Below, piece after piece: positions 47,652 through 58,687 of a DNA stretch of 64,000 nucleotides (its first letter is position 1; each line of letters opens with the position of its first letter). The DNA comes from Rhodamnia argentea (Eukaryota > Streptophyta > Magnoliopsida > Myrtales > Myrtaceae), in NCBI RefSeq assembly GCF_020921035.1, contig NC_063150.1, positions 6,200,001 through 6,264,000 of the forward strand, written 5' to 3'. The notes beneath the pieces were generated by a model, which ran no database searches, had not been told where the DNA came from, and worked only from the letters and a program-made list of their open reading frames with translations. The translations under genes were made by a program, and so were the position numbers.

Positions 47652-50600
47652 TTGCAAAGTAGGACTTCCAATGTCCAGACAAAAAAAAAAAAATCAAAAC
47701 TGGAGCAAGTTGCCGGACAAGATGAAGCTAAGTATACCTCCTTTTCTTGAGTCGCGTTTGGACCTAAATCTTCCATCCTGATAATTGACAAATAAAATGA
47801 CTGATCAGAACCTAAGACCATCACAAAATGATATCAAGAGAGCTTGAAGGAAGAGCTAACTGAACTTCAAGCCAAAAATGGGACATTTTGAGTCTGAATA
47901 CATCTTCTGGCCAGAAAGTCTCAGTAATTTTGACAAAAAAACAGTCTAATCAAAAGACAAGCCCATATGACATATATATTCAAAGAGTGAAAACGACAGC
48001 ATATGATAAAGGCGCTAAAATTAATAGAATGCAAAGCAAAATAATCATTTGCAAGCTGTCCATCTTAATCATTCCACCATCTTTTCGCTCTCAACTCTTT
48101 CTCATGGATGCCAAAAGTCCCATGTTTTGGAAGATCTGCATTTGCATATTTCATGTAACATAGGCAACAATGCATTTCTTTTTTGTGGGGGAGGGGAAGA
48201 GATGGACGAGAAGAGCGAGGAAGGCAGAAGTCTCTTTATTACATCAAGAAAGCTTCAAACTGTTGCTTAAGCCAATATTTGTCCACATTGCCCATTAATT
48301 CAAGCTAAATATGCAGTGCTAAGGCATCAATTCTCTTCTTATCCCACTTTTCCATCCTTCCTATGTTATAATGACTGCCTACATCTTCTTCCACTGATAG
48401 ACGACATAAACACAAGGGGCCGGCATCATGTAGGCCAGTTGTCAATGCAACATCACTTGTGCGCATTATGAAGTCCCCACTGGGAAGAAAGGGTAACACT
48501 TAAAGTTCGCATTTTTGCACAATTGGAAAACTCAAAAACTATAACAGATGCAACGGGCCATCAGATCACTCAATTGGCTGTATAAATGATGTAATGAATG
48601 TGTAATATCAGAACTAGCACAAGGTTTGAATTTTACCTTCATGGCAAGATCCATGAGCTCCGCTGAAACATTCTGACCAGCGGCTATCAGACTATTAACC
48701 AACTCCCCAGCAAATCGAGCCTCCTTTTGCGTTACAAGAGTATATGCAACCCCGTCTTTGTCACCTGCACGACCTGTTCTACCAATGCGATGGACATGCA
48801 TGTCCATATCACGTGCAATATCAAAGTTCACAACTGACTTAATAGACTTGATGTCGAGACCCCGAGCAGCCACATCTGTCGCAACAAGAACATGATATAT
48901 GCCGGATTTAAATTTTTGAAGAATTTCCATCCGAGAAGCCTGGTCCTTATCACCATGAAGAGCAGCAACTTTGAATCCTCTTTGAGACAACTGTGACTCA
49001 ATCTCATCCACGGCAGCCTTCTTTGAGGCAAATACTAGAACATCTCCCTCATCAATTAGTGCAGGTAGTTTCTCAATAAGCCAAGGCAACTTTTCTGCGT
49101 CAGAAGGAATGACATGAACCACCTGTGTGATATCTTCATTGGCCATTCCCACTTCTCCCACAGTAACTCTTACGGGATCCGAGAGGATTTCTCTGGCTAG
49201 CTTCTCAACTTTTCGAGGCATAGTTGCTGAAAATAGTAATGTCTGACGGTCAGGCCTAATTTGGCCAACGATAGACCTTATTTGCGGCTCAAATCCAAGG
49301 TCAAACATTCTATCAGCCTCATCTAGAACCAAGTAAGTTGCTCTCAACATTGTCAGTGCCTTCATTTTTAGCATGTCTATTAATCTTCCAGGAGTTGCAA
49401 CCACTATTTCACATCCTGCCTTCAATTCCTTAAACTGTTCCAGTTTGGACATTCCACCATAAACGGCAGAGACACGAATGCCATAAGATTTGGAAAATTT
49501 TTTGCACTCTAAATATATTTGGTGTGCTAATTCTCTGGTTGGAGCACATATCACCCCTATAGGGCCCTCTTCTTTCGCCAGTTCAGGTTGATCCATGATA
49601 TGCACTACCATAGGAAGCACAAAAGCAGCGGTTTTACCGGAACCGGTCTTTGCTATACCGATGATGTCTGTTCCTGAGAGCACAATTGGTAAAGCTTGGC
49701 ATTGTATTGAAGTGGGTTTTTCATATCCCTGTTTTGCAATAGCATTCATAAGTTGAGGAGCAAAGCCACAATCATCAAATGCCTTGACCGGCCTTGGGAC
49801 ATCAAATCCTGACACCCGGATAGCCAAACTCTTCCTATAATCAGCGACATCCTGCTCACTCATCCCTAAAAGCAACAATTTTGGGCGTCACACCACATGG
49901 AGCAAAAATAACAAAAGGAAAAATACAAGGAGCTCAACATAATAACCCGCAGTGCATGGAAATCCAGATAGTGTGATGTGGGTATTCTAATCTGAAACTA
50001 ACCAGTGACTTGGAACAGTCAAAACTGATGGAATGGGTGTGTAATTCACCCATGTACTTTCGTACTAAAAACGTTCACATCCCACAATTCCCCAAATTGA
50101 TAATTCCGCTGCTTGGAAACCTAGACAACATCAAAATACTTGTCCCGAGAAATTAAAGAGAGACTGCAGAAACGTTGATGAACATGAACAATCAATAATT
50201 CTACCTATAATAATGACTAGAGTCTAGCTATGCCGAGAAAATTACCACGCAGCAAAAGCAAGATGAAAAATACCAATGAAGCAGATTCTGACCTATCAGC
50301 ATAACTAAATCAGCAAGAGCGTCCGCAACACTCACCTGAAATTGACTCCTTCTCCTCGTAAAAGTCCTTATTGAACGGTTCATAATCAATCTCACTGTGG
50401 TCCAGAGCCGGAATCGGCTCAATCTTCTTTTTATCCAACACAATCGGATTATCGTCCGAATCGTACTCCAACATCCCGGCGTCAATTGCCTTTGCGGCCG
50501 CATAAACCTCCTCATCTGAATCATAACCGGCGTGCAACACGTCCGACGCCAGCGTGAGCCCCACGTCCTTCTTCGCCCGCAAGAAGCTCTCCATCGGATC

Positions 50601-50924
50601 GTCCTCCTCGTCGTCCCTGTACTTCTCCACCTTCTCCTTCGGCTTCGGAGGAGGCGCGGCCTTCATCTCCTCGTGTATCCCCTCCATGAACGCGTCGAGA
50701 GGGTCGATTTCGTCGTTCTCGCCATTCCCGGCGCCGTTCTCCCTCGCGGCGTCTTCGTCTTCGTACTCGATGTTGTCGAGGTCGGTGTCCTCGTAGTTGT
50801 CATGGCCGTGCGCGCGAGAGGAAGGAGGGACGTAGAGACGCTGCGGAGGCTGGGATTGCTCGAAGTTGTAGGTGGCCTGGCGGTTGATTCCAAACCCTTC
50901 GAATCCGAACTTCCTCTTCGACAT
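46900..50924 (-). CDS. RH24: DEAD-box RNA helicase RH24
   Basis: Five exons on the minus strand: 50924-50336, 49865-48637, 47777-47738, 47436-47037, 46951-46900; 2310 nt, 769 aa. Residues 1-196 are acidic and low-complexity after a start MSKRKFGFEGFGINRQ. The helicase core shows the Q motif near 226-256, motif I AKTGSGKT at 268-275, PTREL at 305-309, TPGR at 354-357, DEAD at 378-381, SAT at 409-411, ATDVAARGLD at 525-534 and HRIGRTGR at 555-562. The tail (607-769) has an Arg/Gly-rich stretch and ends RERRRPSGWDR. It matches Arabidopsis RH24 (At2g47330, about 760 aa), of the DDX42-like class. By family it is an ATP-dependent RNA helicase, probably linked to splicing. All motifs are intact. Confidence 0.95.
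47562..47649. repeat. Compound (TG)n(GA)n microsatellite in an RH24 intron
   Basis: About 19 TG/GT units (47562-47600) run directly into about 24 GA units (to 47649). It lies in the intron between the exons 47777-47738 and 47436-47037. Confidence 0.95.
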
Positions 50925-50973
50925 GATTCAAATTCGAGTTTCAGAGCGGCAGAGAAGGAAAGAAGAGAGAAAA

Positions 50974-50982
50974 AAACCCTAA
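50974..50982. promoter_or_regulatory. Telo-box-like AAACCCTAA upstream of RH24
   Basis: The nine-base telo-box word lies 50 bases upstream of the RH24 start codon. Telo-boxes are common near transcription starts of plant genes for RNA and translation functions. Function here is inferred only from sequence and place. Confidence 0.4.
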
Positions 50983-51109
50983 ATCGACTTGCGATTGAGA
51001 AGGTTGGTGACGAAACAGAAGTAGAGAGCTCGAGATTGTGTCGCTGTGTGCGACTGATAGAAGGTTTTCGCATACATGTCCAGCTTTCAGCTTGCTTCTC
51101 TTCGGGTTC

Positions 51110-51202
51110 TTCATTCGACACGAATTTGCTAGTTGGATTGGATCGTCGCCAACTCGGGTCAAATACTAACTTCATTCGACCCGAATTTGCTTCTTGGATT
51201 TT
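51110..51202. repeat. Direct repeat upstream of RH24, 61-bp period
   Basis: The unit ttcattcgacacgaatttgc begins at 51110 and recurs as ttcattcgacccgaatttgc at 51171. Related shorter words (aattgctacttggatt) occur again at about 52124 and 52152, beyond the foldback element. The element may have inserted into an older tandem array. Confidence 0.6.
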
Positions 51203-51207
51203 TTTTT

Positions 51208-52105
51208 GGGAAATTTAAAAAAAGGCCCAAACTCCTCTCATTTTCTCTAATAAAGACATAAAATGAATCTTATTTCAAATAATAACATAAAGTGCCCTCA
51301 TTTTTTTCAAATAATGATATGAATTAAACGTTATTTCAAATAAATGCTTGAAGTAGCCACGAAATTTAAAAAAAAAAAAGGTTGATTTCAAGGGCATTTT
51401 TCGATTTTTTTATATATGATTTTTTTATTTTTATTAAAATTTTATTTTTTCTATATATTTAAAATTTAATTAAAAAAAAACATACGAAGGCCCACTCTGG
51501 CCGCCACCCCACTATTGAGGGGGGTGGTAAAAGCTGGTAGGGTCGTCGGCGACTCGGCGAGGGCCAGCAACCCCCCCGACCAAGGCGAGGGCCAACTAGC
51601 CCTCTCCTATATCCGGGCGAGGGGTCCGCAACCCCCGTCCCGATTAGGGGAGGGCCCGCCCTGGTTAAGGCAAAGGTCGATGATCTTCGCCTAGGGTCCG
51701 GGCGAGGAGTCGCCGGCCATCACCTAGATCCGAGAGAGGGCCGGAGGCCCTTACCTCTAGCAGGTAGGGTCATTGGAGACCCACCAGCCTTTTTCGCCCT
51801 CTCCGACCCCCCCACGGCGGTGGATCGATTACCACGGGTTGTGTGGTAGTTTTTAATTTTTTTTTTAATTTTTTCATTTTTAAAAACCAGAAAAATGAGA
51901 AAATTGAGAAAAATAAACAAAAAGTCAAAATGAGAAAATGATGAAAATACCCTTTAGACCAAGCCATTTTTGAAACTTTATGGCCACCCCATGCCTTTAT
52001 TTGAAATATATTATGTCATTTCAGGCCTTTATTTGAAACAATATTCACTTGAGCCCCTTTTTTGAGAAAATAAGAAGACTTGAGGTCCTGTTTTGGAATT
52101 GTTCC
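51208..52105. repeat. Foldback element with GC-rich core next to RH24 promoter
   Basis: The left arm starts gggaaatttaaaaaaaggcc and has tttcaaataatgaca-type words; the right arm carries inverted forms (tttatttgaaat, aagaagacttgaggtcctg) and ends ggaattgttcc. The core (51490-51830) is GC-rich with gagggcc/ggcgagg words and cccccacggcggtggatcg. T-runs on both sides make any target duplication uninformative. No believable coding frame. Confidence 0.6.
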
Positions 52106-52663
52106 TTTTTTTTTTTTTGCCCAATTGCTACTTGGATTTTTTTTTTCGAATTGCTACTTGGATTGAGTCGCTGCAATTTTTTTTTTTCAGTTGAAAGAAT
52201 CGCGGCGAATTTGAATGGCTCATAAAAATCAACAAACAATAAATATTTTTATTATCCATAAACTATTATTGATAATGATAGTATTTTTTTATTAGTTTAA
52301 TTATTTTAAAAGATACAAACTACCGTTTTATACTTTACCAAAAAAAAAAATCTACCATTTTATAAAAAAAATATTTTTCGTACTATTCATTTTTCACGAA
52401 AATATACTGCTAAGTTTGGAATTGATCAATGTCATCAACAAGTCAACTCATTTATGATACCACACAGGTTATTTGTACACGGATCAATACGATTGATCCG
52501 TCAATGTAAATCGACATGTATATTTACCTTGTTAATACAACGTGATTAGACGTGTTTTATGTGTTCAATACTCATATCCAATGGCTTTTTTTAGGGTTAA
52601 AAATATCACATGTCGTTAAAAACCCTCACTCAATAATTTGCTACAAATGTAACATTAATCAAT
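52106..52663. other. AT-rich intergenic DNA
   Basis: Poly-T runs, short repeats of the RH24 promoter word, and words such as gatcaatacgattgatccg (52484) that look like part of an older dispersed repeat continued after 53440. No gene is seen. Confidence 0.4.
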
Positions 52664-53029
52664 GGGAGAATTTGTCAAAAAAGTCATAAAATTATTGTAC
52701 TTTTGTCAATTCAATCATAAATTTTTGCGTTTGTGCCAATTCGGTCTATCAGGCCAACTTTAACCGACACTAACAGGGTAATTTTTTAAATGATTTTAAT
52801 ATTTTTTTTCAAGTTTTTTTTGTTTTTTCTCTTTCTTTTTTTTGTTCTCCTTCTTCCTCCAGCCGATTGCCGAATCGAGACCGGTTGGAAGAGAGGGCCA
52901 AAGGGCCAATAGAGCCGGCATTGCTAGGCAAGCTCGGCCTCGCCATCGCCGAGCCATGGCGTCGGTGTTACCGTAACCTTTCTCTAACTCGAACCCTTCA
53001 AATCTCTCGTCTCGTTCTCAAGCTAGCCA

Positions 53030-53062
<33 letters not shown>

Positions 53063-53431
53063 CATCTAGAGGTTGCCATGGTTGGGCGATGGCAAGGCCG
53101 GATCTCGCCATGGCATCGTCGTTGTTGTTACCGGGCGACCTCGGCTTGTCATCTGAAGGAAGAAGGAGAATAAAAAACAAAAGAAATAGAAAGAAAAGAG
53201 TCAAAACAAAAAAAAAAAAATGTTGTAAAAAAATTGCCCCGACAACGCCATGTCAATACCGTTAGGCCAAAGTTAGTTGGATAGATTGAATTGGAAAAAA
53301 ATACAAAACATTTATGACAAAAAAAAATGGCATAAATATAAATCATTTATAACCGAATTGGCAAAATTAAAAGGTTTAGGAGTAAATTAGCTAAAGTCCA
53401 ACGGGTTTTTGACTTTTTTGATAATTTTCCC
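52664..53431. mobile_element. Inverted-repeat element with GC-rich core
   Basis: The left end gggagaatttgtcaaaaaag pairs with the right end cttttttgataattttccc. The core has the usual pyrimidine run (52800-52860), GC-rich gagcc/gccatgg words and a (CT)n tract at 53032-53057. Flanks ttaatcaat and ttaaacatc agree at only six of nine bases, so any target duplication is eroded. Same family as 41321-43027 and 62808-63498. Confidence 0.65.
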
Positions 53432-54707
53432 TTAAACATCGTTTAGAAACATTTTGAAATGTATCAAACATGTTGACACAAGGTGTCGTGTAATAGCGTG
53501 CTCTACGTGTTACCATCATAAACGGGTCGATGTATAGTATTGTGTTGGCACCAAATATGATGACGCGTTCGATAATCATGTTAACCGTGTCCTATCGTGT
53601 GACTCACTTTATTAATCGTATCTTGTTCATAACCTTTGCGTTATAATTTTTATTTCCACGTGACACGAATTAAGATTGAACCCTTTTCTCTTTTAATTTC
53701 GGCATCCGAAAATGGGTGTTTGGATGTCTGAATTATGCAATGAATGTTTAAGCCTTTTATCTGTTTTGGTCGGAATTTAAGCCGTTTGAAGTGTGTCAAA
53801 TGGGTAGGTTGTCGGTGTCTTCGGATTATCCTTTTCGAGAGGGGTGAATTTGGGGTGGCTTGTGCTTATGGGCGGGTTCAAGACTTGGAAGACATGTCGG
53901 TTAAAATTACTGAAAACGCCTTTCTCCTTCCACGTATATTTATAATTTCGTTGTAAATTGTATAATGTATCTTATAAACGAATTCTTTATGTTAAATTCT
54001 ATTTCATGAGGTGATTTCACTTGATTTTCAAATGTTGATTTCGTCCGTTCACTTCACGCCACGTGTTGGAGATAATTAGGGATTCTCAGCAATAATTTCT
54101 TATTAGAAATATTTTTACCGATTCTCTGTATCTTTATTTGATTGTGCGTATCTTACTTAATATATTCCCTTAGATATGATTCAATTGTTATTTTTATTAT
54201 GATACTTGAAATAGACAGAAATTCTCCAAATTCTCTTTTCTTTTACTCTATTCTTTAACTCGACACGCGCATAAACGTGGCCGGTTCCGGTTCAAAACCG
54301 CCGGTTCGTAGGCCTAGCAGCCTCTTTTCCCGGGCCTCCTCCTTTAAAAAAAAAAAGGGTCGGAACCGTGGGCCCGATCAACGGGCAGGTTTCGGGCCCA
54401 CGATTCATTTGGCCATGTCTACCTGCGCACACATTAAATGAGTTTTTGTTTATAGCCTATTTAAAGATTAACTAAAATCCAAAAGATTAGTACCCAAATC
54501 ATCCATCCAAAGGTCCCAATTAGACCTAGCTAAAAATACAAAAAATCTGTTAATTAGTTTCGCTACCAAAAATAGCATTGGAAGTTACCAAGTTGACCAG
54601 ATTGACAAACCCTATTTACAGGCATCTCTCCTCCTCTAGGCCAATCTCCGTCAGCCTTCTTCGTCTTTTACTTCCTCTGATCATCTGGAGATCGGAGAGA
54701 GACAACC
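53432..54707. other. Intergenic region upstream of the PMEI gene
   Basis: 53460-53660 carries gtgtcgtgt/acacg words typical of a dispersed repeat. 54280-54415 is rich in ccggttccggttc and gggcccacga words of the kind found at ends of hAT-like elements. The last 100 bases are probably the PMEI leader. No other gene is seen. Confidence 0.4.
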
Positions 54708-55400
54708 ATGGCGACGTCCAAATCTTGCTCGCTGTTCCTCCTCGTCTCCGCCACCTCCGCCTTGCTCCTCTCCTCCGCCATCGTTGACGCCGTCTGTGTG
54801 GCCCGCAAGCCCCTCTCGTTAGAGGCCGTCGCCCACAAGGAACTCCCCATAACTCCCGCCTCCTTCCAGAAGCAGTCGTCCGTCCCTCAGGTCTCGCTCT
54901 TCGCCTCCAATGCCGTGAAGGGGGTCGGCCTCAACCACCTCGACAAGGTGGATCACACGGTGGTCGACATCTGCCACCAGACCGACTACCCCGACGTCTG
55001 CATACCCACCGTCAGCGCCCACCTGAAGGGGACGGCCAACCCGCTCTCGATGCTCACGGCCGAGATCGAGGCCTGCACGGAGAAGACAAAGAGCGCCGCC
55101 GCTGAGGTCGCCAAGATCGCTGCCGACCCTTCCACATCGTCCGCCGAAAAGATGGCCCTCAGCACCTGCAAGGAGAACTACAACTCCGCCCTCGACAGCC
55201 TGAGCAAAGCGGAGAAGGCGGCCGCGGCGCATGACGTGGGCACGCTGAACAGCGAGCTCAGCGCCGTGATCACGTACGCCAGCACCTGTGACGACTCGTT
55301 CATCGAGTTGAGCTTGAAGTCACCGGTGGAAGGGGCCGACCGCATTCTGCAGAAGCTCGGGAGCAATTGCCTCGCCATTGCTGCTCAAGTTCATTTCTGA
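54708..55400 (+). CDS. Secreted pectin methylesterase/invertase inhibitor-domain protein
   Basis: One intronless frame of 230 aa. A signal peptide (about 1-28, SLFLLVSATSALLLSSAIVDA) is followed by a linker of about 55 residues and a PMEI-type four-helix domain from about 83 to the end. The two disulphide pairs of the family can be assigned: C89-C98 in the hairpin (ICHQTDYPDVC) and C154 with C194 (STCKENY, STCDDSF). C123 and C221 are extra. By family it acts in the cell wall or apoplast, blocking pectin methylesterase or acid invertase; which one cannot be told. The third codon position is strongly GC-rich, unlike the surrounding AT-rich DNA but common in intronless plant genes. A broken relative lies just downstream, so the locus probably arose with tandem duplication. 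Confidence 0.9.
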   Translation: MATSKSCSLFLLVSATSALLLSSAIVDAVCVARKPLSLEAVAHKELPITPASFQKQSSVPQVSLFASNAVKGVGLNHLDKVDHTVVDICHQTDYPDVCIPTVSAHLKGTANPLSMLTAEIEACTEKTKSAAAEVAKIAADPSTSSAEKMALSTCKENYNSALDSLSKAEKAAAAHDVGTLNSELSAVITYASTCDDSFIELSLKSPVEGADRILQKLGSNCLAIAAQVHF

Positions 55401-55790
55401 ATGTAGAGCGGATTTATTGATCAATTCGCGGATGTGTTGAAGAGGAAGCGGTGTTGACATGCACACAGATTGAATTTGAATTTTCCCCTTTGGAAACCGA
55501 CTCTAAACAAGGAATTGAATTCTAAAAATTTCATTTACCTGCTCTCTGCACGAGAATTTGCTGTTCCTCGTCTTAAACTCGTGATTGACCTAACATTCAG
55601 CCACAATTCATGAAAGGAAAACGCCATTACATAGCTACAATCTTAGGACCGCTAGACCAACTTCATCTTCGAAATCTACGAGGATGATGATGCAATACTA
55701 CATGGACTGAGATGGTAAACACTTTCAGACAAAACCCTCGTTGCAGATATTCAGAGAAGATTTGACTGGTGTCTTCGGCGGGTCTGGTTC
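55401..55790 (+). other. PMEI 3' untranslated region and spacer
   Basis: No gene is seen. The first part after the stop codon is probably transcribed as the PMEI 3' untranslated region. Confidence 0.4.
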
Positions 55791-56110
55791 ATTCCGAGTA
55801 ACTGTTATGATATGAATGTTCTTGCAAAGGAGACGACCAACGGGCTCCCGAAGGTCGGCGCGGCGATCCAGGCTTGCACGTGAAGATGGAGAGCGCTACC
55901 GTGAAGATCACCGAGAGTGCAGCTGAACCTTCAGCATAGGCCGCTCTTGCCGCCTGCATGGAGCTCTACAGTTTGGCCCTCGAGATAGCCACCCAGAAGG
56001 CCGTCGCGCCACGCGACGAGAGCAAGGTCGGGACGATGCTCGGCGGCCTCGGCCACAAACTGCAGCACTCGCTTTACGATAGACTTAAAAGGAACTCCTC
56101 AAACAATTGA
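55791..56110 (+). pseudogene. PMEI-domain relic
   Basis: Reading plus-strand from about 55797, parts of a PMEI domain can be followed: SNCYDMNVLAKETTNGLPKV, then AAIQACT, then KMESATVKITESA, then ALAACMELYSLALEIATQKA and VGTMLGGLG. The frame shifts after AAIQACT and there is an in-frame TAG between TESAAEPSA and AALAAC. There is no signal peptide and the C-terminal quarter is missing. It is a decayed relative of the intact gene at 54708-55400. Confidence 0.8.
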
Positions 56111-57244
56111 TAAAACCAAAAAAAAAAAGAAAAAGAACTCCTCAAACATGAACTCAAGAAAATACCAAACATGGGAATAAAAGAGATTGTCTGTTACATT
56201 CTGTAGTCTTTATTTCAATATTGTAACGTGAGCTTTTTAAGTCAATGAATCCCTTTTGCGTTGACCGTTAATTAAGAAAGAAGTGCTGATAAAGATGCCC
56301 AAAATATTAGCTACGAAAGGAGAGCCCCCTCTCTCAATCCCTTTCCCCCCTCCCCCCATCTTTAATATCTACCTCTTTGTCTCTCGTCTTCAAAATTTCT
56401 GTTTGATTTCGAAGTATAGGGATCTTCCGTGAGTGTTCAAAACTTTCTTCTTCGCTTGGATTGTGTTCCTTTTTCTCGCCCCCCACCCTGTTCTGGTAGT
56501 TTGTGAAAAATTTTGTGCAGCTGATCTTGGGTGAACGTGAAGACCGGTTCGGCCATCCGTGTTAATCGACAGCTACCAATGAGGATGTTCGTAACGTGAC
56601 CCCATAAAATCTCCGAGATTAGACCGCTCTTCTTCAACACACCGATATTGGTGCTATTATTCGGTAATGGTGATGGGGACATCGAATCTAGACGCACACC
56701 GCAAGTTGTTGCAAATTGGTGCAAGAGTTCTCGATGTGTCCTCATCATTGAATCTAGTGATCGGCCGATGACCGCTGAACTTTTATAGCAACAGATCTAT
56801 TTTTGAAGTATAAGAGTATGGTTTTAGCTGGAGAATATGTTTTGTCATTTGCTTTCTGATATTTATTTTCTTTTATGCATTATTTTGGAGTTATTAGGCT
56901 TGAAAGCATTCTATGTATCTCTTGAGTATTATCCAGATTAATAAATAAAATCTTTCGTTTTGATTAAAAAAAAAATGTCGACCTCACTTGATGTTGAATT
57001 TGTTGCTCCCGTTCGATTTTTTCATCAGACATTGTAATAAGATAATTTGTGCAAGAAAGGCAACCTAATGCTAATATCTCCGGCCAGAAAATCTATAGGC
57101 AAGCCAACTAGCTAGTACGTGCCAAGTCTGAATAAACTATAGGTTCTAGGGTCGAACCGGTCTCATATGCCTTGTTTACAAAAACATATAACGACATGCA
57201 ATTGGGGAGAATAAAACACACCATCTCCTGCTTGATCACTTAAC
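56111..57244. other. Intergenic DNA without a recognised gene
   Basis: AT-rich DNA with a C/T-rich stretch at 56325-56370. A minus-strand open frame at 56437-56748 (103 codons) has no recognised family, membrane span or repeat and is not called. Confidence 0.4.
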
Positions 57245-57836
57245 TATTAACAGTGCCCCAGTTTCACAGAAATTTTCATGAAAAAGAAAATGATTTTCTA
57301 GAAATTACTTTTAAAAAAAATGATTTGTTTTCCTTTGTTTAATGAGATGTGACGGAAAACGTTTTTCGATATTTGGTTCTCATTCAGAAAATGATTTCAA
57401 TGTCATGACTTTATCTTAAGTGAAAAAAAAAATTGTATCATATTTTTTTTGTTTTTTTTCTTTCTTCTTCCTCCATCGCGAAACGTTCCATCGCAACCAA
57501 CCGGCGGCGGCCACGGGGCGAGCCTTGAGCTCACCGGTCGAGCAACGGATGCGTAAAAGAAAAAGAAAAGAAAAGGAAAAGAAAAGGAAAGGAAAGTAAA
57601 AAAATAAAATACATACAATTAAAAAAATTTGAGAGGAGTAATTAAAAAAATTTGAGAGGAGTAATTTTTTCACCAATTTAGATTTAGGAATTTACTTTCA
57701 TAATTTTGTGTATGAATTTTTCATTAACCGGAAAGTGTTTTTCGTTAAACAAGTCATTTTTCGCGAACAAAATGGATGAAAAATCTGGAAAATCATTTCT
57801 CGAAAAACACTTTTACTCAAACAAACGCACCATAAA
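57245..57836. repeat. Foldback repeat of the gaaaatgatttt type
   Basis: Repeated gaaaatgattttc / gaaaaacactttt words in the left part are mirrored in the right part (ggaaaatcatttctcg, gaaaaacacttttactc). A GC-rich core lies at 57476-57550 after a pyrimidine run. The ends cannot be placed exactly. The 29520-29770 foldback has similar words. Confidence 0.5.
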
Positions 57837-58687
57837 ATTATCAGTCATATGTTAAAAAAAACTATTATACTATCAACTATGTAAATTTTTACTAAACAAA
57901 TCAGACTCTGCTTTTAGGTTTTGATGAAATCTATCGAGGTTATAAACCCATTTTTATCTCCATAATTGATGGGTTGAGCATATGAGTTAATTATATTAAG
58001 TAGATGGGTTAAAAATATGTTTAGAATTATAAAGCCCAAAATAATGTATATGTCAATCCATCTCTATAGCTCTCTCTTCACTATCTCTCGCCCTCACTCG
58101 ATCTCTTACTCACTCACTTCGCTCTCTCACTCGGTTCAAAGAAATGAGTTTTTCTAGATTTGATTAAATATGAAATTATATTTGCAAACTTGGTCGGGTC
58201 ATATATGATACATTAAATTTATATAGCATGAAAATAAATCAAAATGGATTACATAGTAAATTCAAGTTGAGTCAACTTTTTATCCGATCTATCTGTTCAA
58301 CGGGTTTAGTTCTAATGTCCAAATGATCCTTCCTGAAATCGATCACCTCTCCGAAACCCTCCCCCCACAAAAAAGTAAAAAAAAAAATCGGTCACCTCCG
58401 TTTAACGGTCACGATTCAATTGGGAACGGCAGGAATGATCTCGGCGAGTCGAGCTCGGACGGGAAGAAGCTACGAGTTGCCATCAAGTTAGTGTAGTTGT
58501 AGGAGCGGTTTCTTGTTCCAGCAATCTTCTTATCACCGCCACAAAAAACCGCCGTCTCCTCCTTTCTTCCTCCTCGACAACCCCACTTCGGATAACTCCA
58601 CTTCCCCCACTCGGCTAATCGTAGCTTCCTCCGCTCGCTCCTGCGCATAGCTCAATCGAAGGGCCGAGACCGAAGCGATAGGAGGAG
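57837..58687 (+). promoter_or_regulatory. CLPP5 upstream region
   Basis: 57940-58310 has gggttg/ggatta words resembling the repeat near 7077-7200. The last 250 bases before the start codon are GC-richer and probably include the CLPP5 promoter and leader. A minus-strand open frame at 58409-58648 is unsupported. Confidence 0.35.

Noticed and set aside
47543-47824. Frames rich in Ser-Leu or Cys-Val repeats in the RH24 intron
   Set aside because: Direct translations of the compound (TG)n(GA)n microsatellite.
50532-51218. Plus-strand frame of 228 codons opposite RH24 exon 1
   Set aside because: Antisense shadow of the acidic, GC-rich first exon of RH24; the predicted protein is Arg/Leu/Val-biased with no domain.
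54819-55232. Minus-strand frame of 137 codons opposite the PMEI gene
   Set aside because: Shadow of a GC-rich coding sequence; the plus-strand protein has a signal peptide and the PMEI cysteines.
56437-56748. Minus-strand frame of 103 codons downstream of the PMEI relic
   Set aside because: No family was recognised, there is no supporting splice structure and composition is unremarkable. It could be a repeat fragment; a protein search would decide.
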